NCBI GenBank assembly: GCA_017307755.1
Contig: JAFKGQ010000016.1
Coordinates: 186,001-250,000, forward strand
From: Chitinophagaceae bacterium
GTDB lineage: Bacteria; Bacteroidota; Bacteroidia; Chitinophagales; Chitinophagaceae
Reading direction: 5' to 3'
DNA length: 64,000 bases
Part shown: positions 62,138 to 64,000 of the stretch, piece after piece
How the letters are laid out: every line of letters starts with the position of its first letter
How positions within the stretch are numbered: position 1 is the stretch's first letter
Position numbers and translations under genes: made by a program
Notes under the pieces: generated by a model
Told to the model about the DNA's origin: nothing
The model's input: only the letters and a program-made list of their open reading frames with translations
The model's database searches: none

Positions 62138-62220
62138 TTTTTACCCGTTTTTGCCACTAAAATATTCTAAAAAAACCGCCTGGCCATCTTATTTGCAGGA
62201 ATTGCCCGGTAAGTTGGAGG

Positions 62221-62228
62221 TAGTTTTG
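62221..62228 (+). promoter_or_regulatory. -7 box of the aminotransferase gene
   Basis: TAGTTTTG, an exact TAnnTTTG match, 14 bases before the start codon at 62242. The same octamer precedes the cupin gene, so both probably use the main sigma factor. Confidence 0.5.
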
Positions 62229-62241
62229 TAAAAAAAAGATC

Positions 62242-63471
62242 ATGCGGACAACAAGTATTTTTTCTCCTGAAGAGATTGCCGGTTTTAGAAAGGACACGAC
62301 AGGCTGCGCGAATGTAATTCATCTGAACAATGCCGGAGCGGGCCTTATGCCGGACGTCGTCACCCGGGCCATACAGGAACATATTACGCTGGAATCACAG
62401 ATTGGGGGATATGAAGCCGCCGCCCTACGGGCGGATGCGATCAAGGGTTTTTATACGACAGCCGGAAAATTATTCAATTGCAATGCCTCAAACATTGCTT
62501 TTACTTCCAGCGCTACCGACGCCTACACCCGGGCCCTGTCATCCATCCCCTTTCAACAGGGCGATATCATCCTGACGGATAACGATGATTTTATATCCAA
62601 TCAGATACAGTTCCTCTCCTGTCAAAAAAGATTCGGCGTCCGGATCGTAAGAATAAAGAATGCACCGGAAGGGGGCGTGGATCTGGATGACCTGGAGCGT
62701 CAACTGGTAAAACTTCAGCCCCGCCTGCTCGCCATTACTCATATTCCCACCAATGCCGGATTGGTACAACCCGTCAAAAAAATCGGGGACATCTACGGCC
62801 ATTATGAAAAGACACATCCTGATAAAACCTGGTACATCCTCGACGCCTGTCAATCCGCCGGTCAGTTGCCGCTGGACGTACAGCAACTGCAATGTGACTT
62901 CCTCAGCGTTACGGCAAGAAAATTCCTGAGAGGCCCACGCGGCACAGGCTTTTTATACATTTCCGATAAAGCCTTGCAAAAAGGGCTCGAACCTCTTTTT
63001 ATCGATATGCGGGGGGCGGAGTGGATAGAAAAAGACCTTTATAAACCAAGGGAGGACGCCATGCGCTATGAAGACTGGGAGTTCGCCTATGCATTGGTAC
63101 TGGGAACAAGGGCGGCTATTAAATATTGTCTGAACGTCGGCGTGGATCGTATTGCCCGGCAGGTCAAACAGCACGCAGACCATCTGCGGCAGGATCTGTC
63201 CCGGATGAATAAAGTACGCGTACTGGACAGAGGCCCGGAGCTGGGAGGTCTTGTTACGTTCACCGTCAGGGATGCCCAACCCCAACACCTCGTGGATGAA
63301 TTGTTAAAAAGAAAGATAAATGTAGTACCCAGCTATAGGAATTTTGCCGTCATCGACTTTGATGAGAAGGGGGTCCAGTGGGCGCTGCGCGCTTCTCCAC
63401 ATTATTACAACACGGAAGAAGAGATACGGCAATTTCTGTCCGCCCTTGAGGACATAATAGTTGGTTTATAA
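62242..63471 (+). CDS. Class V aminotransferase (cysteine desulfurase-like)
   Basis: 409 residues. Class V signature with the PLP lysine K227 in TARKFLRGPRGTGF, the PLP-ring aspartate in YILDACQSAGQLP (D201), and substrate motifs HLNNAGAGLMP at the N-terminus. The GPRGTGFLY form fits the isopenicillin-N-epimerase/selenocysteine-lyase branch rather than IscS, which would have a longer Cys loop. It acts on an amino acid in the cytoplasm. Lrp divergent, cupin downstream. Confidence 0.9.
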   Translation: MRTTSIFSPEEIAGFRKDTTGCANVIHLNNAGAGLMPDVVTRAIQEHITLESQIGGYEAAALRADAIKGFYTTAGKLFNCNASNIAFTSSATDAYTRALSSIPFQQGDIILTDNDDFISNQIQFLSCQKRFGVRIVRIKNAPEGGVDLDDLERQLVKLQPRLLAITHIPTNAGLVQPVKKIGDIYGHYEKTHPDKTWYILDACQSAGQLPLDVQQLQCDFLSVTARKFLRGPRGTGFLYISDKALQKGLEPLFIDMRGAEWIEKDLYKPREDAMRYEDWEFAYALVLGTRAAIKYCLNVGVDRIARQVKQHADHLRQDLSRMNKVRVLDRGPELGGLVTFTVRDAQPQHLVDELLKRKINVVPSYRNFAVIDFDEKGVQWALRASPHYYNTEEEIRQFLSALEDIIVGL

Positions 63472-63510
63472 GGGGATATACAAAACTGATGCCTTATCAG
63501 GAGATTCCTG

Positions 63511-63518
63511 TAGTTTTG
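63511..63518 (+). promoter_or_regulatory. -7 box of the cupin gene
   Basis: TAGTTTTG, identical to the octamer before the aminotransferase gene, 30 bases before the cupin start. It shows that the cupin has its own promoter despite lying 76 bp downstream of the aminotransferase gene. Confidence 0.45.
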
Positions 63519-63547
63519 TTTAACCATTGACTGTTAAACATATCGCT

Positions 63548-63922
63548 ATGGCAGCATCTCAGTTTCCCTACGTCACTAAATTGGACATTCTGCATGAACA
63601 TCTCGATCTGATCGATATCCCCGGGATAGTCGGCGCCTGTAAGGACAAATGGTTCAATCAAACCCTGACGCGGGTGAATGACAGCGTCATACGCATCGGG
63701 ATCGTCGAAGGAGAATATCACTGGCATAAACACGACAATGACGACGAGTTCTTTTTCGTATTGGAAGGCCGTCTGTTCGTCGACCTGGAGGACAGGACTA
63801 TTGAATTGGGACCACAACAGGGCGTCACCATTACCAGAGGGGTCATGCATCGTACACGCGCTCCGCAAAAGACCGTTATGCTGATGGTGGAAACCAGCGC
63901 CATCGTCCCCACCGGAGATTAA
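63548..63922 (+). CDS. Small cupin-domain protein
   Basis: 124 residues from the ATG at 63548 (MAASQFPYV). A single cupin barrel with the metal-binding motif H-W-H-K-H followed by D-D-E-F-F-F-V-L-E-G, and the second motif VTITRGVMHRTRAP with its His. A metal ion is likely bound by the His/Glu set. Small cupins of this kind are often dioxygenase- or isomerase-like or binding proteins; the substrate is unknown. Confidence 0.9.
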   Translation: MAASQFPYVTKLDILHEHLDLIDIPGIVGACKDKWFNQTLTRVNDSVIRIGIVEGEYHWHKHDNDDEFFFVLEGRLFVDLEDRTIELGPQQGVTITRGVMHRTRAPQKTVMLMVETSAIVPTGD

Positions 63923-63938
63923 CCAAAATCTGCTCAGC

Positions 63939-64000
63939 ATGAACTGTCAGGAACTAGAACAGCCCGCTTTGCTGCCCGCCGCACTTCGGGAAAGCAACGA
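63939..64000 (+). CDS. Start of an unidentified gene, cut by the window end
   Basis: An open frame from the ATG at 63939 begins MNCQELEQPALLPAALRESN and runs off the window. Too short to identify. Its place 16 bp after the cupin stop, in the same direction, is the main reason to believe it. Confidence 0.4.
   Translation, partial: MNCQELEQPALLPAALRESN

Overview
The window looks like chromosomal DNA of a Bacteroidota bacterium, most likely a Chitinophagaceae (Chitinophaga-like) soil or plant-litter glycan degrader. The evidence is three separate ECF sigma / FecR anti-sigma / SusC / SusD sets, SusC proteins with an N-terminal STN signalling domain, a type IX secretion (CHU_C, type B) sorting domain, GldF/GldG-like transporter parts, start regions without clear Shine-Dalgarno sequences, and promoter -7 boxes of the Bacteroidota type (TAnnTTTG). 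I see no transposase, integrase, CRISPR array, tRNA or rRNA.

Layout. (1) 1-9384, minus strand: one operon running sigma, FecR, SusC, SusD, a second ECF sigma, then an ABC permease fused to a GldG-like part that leaves the window at base 1. (2) 9462-23739, mixed single genes: a serine hydrolase fused to a carboxypeptidase-regulatory domain, a DoxX-like membrane protein, a DUF2147 protein, a DsrE protein, an ALDH-AraC operon with a clear direct-repeat operator, a P1B-4-type metal ATPase divergent from a TonB-dependent receptor, an orphan protein with possible papain-like Cys/His motifs, and a frameshifted T9SS repeat protein. (3) 23887-36517, plus strand: sigma, FecR, SusC, SusD, ABC ATPase, ABC permease-GldG fusion and two tandem MutS-like ATPases, closely packed like one operon. 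(4) 36530-39874, minus strand: PQQ/sorbosone dehydrogenase-cytochrome c, a PLP cysteine-synthase-like enzyme and a HEAT-like protein, coupled by overlaps. (5) 40041-41782: a decayed acyltransferase, a DUF2809 protein and an MpaB-like oxygenase. (6) 41842-59788, plus strand: a polysaccharide-utilisation locus (sigma, FecR, SusC, SusD, TIM-barrel glycosidase-like protein, DUF4838 protein, two large uncharacterised beta-sandwich proteins, a small lipoprotein, a sulfatase and an atypical SDR). (7) 59791-64000: an epimerase and a beta-hydroxyacid dehydrogenase divergent around a perfect palindrome, then an Lrp regulator, a class V aminotransferase, a cupin and a partial gene.

How the genes work together. 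In each Sus set an outer-membrane SusC/SusD pair binds and imports a ligand; the STN domain of SusC signals to the FecR anti-sigma, which releases the ECF sigma to switch the operon on. Set 3 (41842-59788) is a conventional, probably sulfated-glycan, degradation locus. Sets 1 and 2 carry no glycan-degrading enzyme; instead each has an inner-membrane ABC permease fused to a GldG-like periplasmic part, and set 2 adds a matching ATPase and two MutS-like ATPases. That architecture (SusCD plus GldFG-like ABC exporter/importer plus MutS-like pair) is the most unusual thing in the window and may be a dedicated trans-envelope system for a non-glycan cargo; its function is not known to me.
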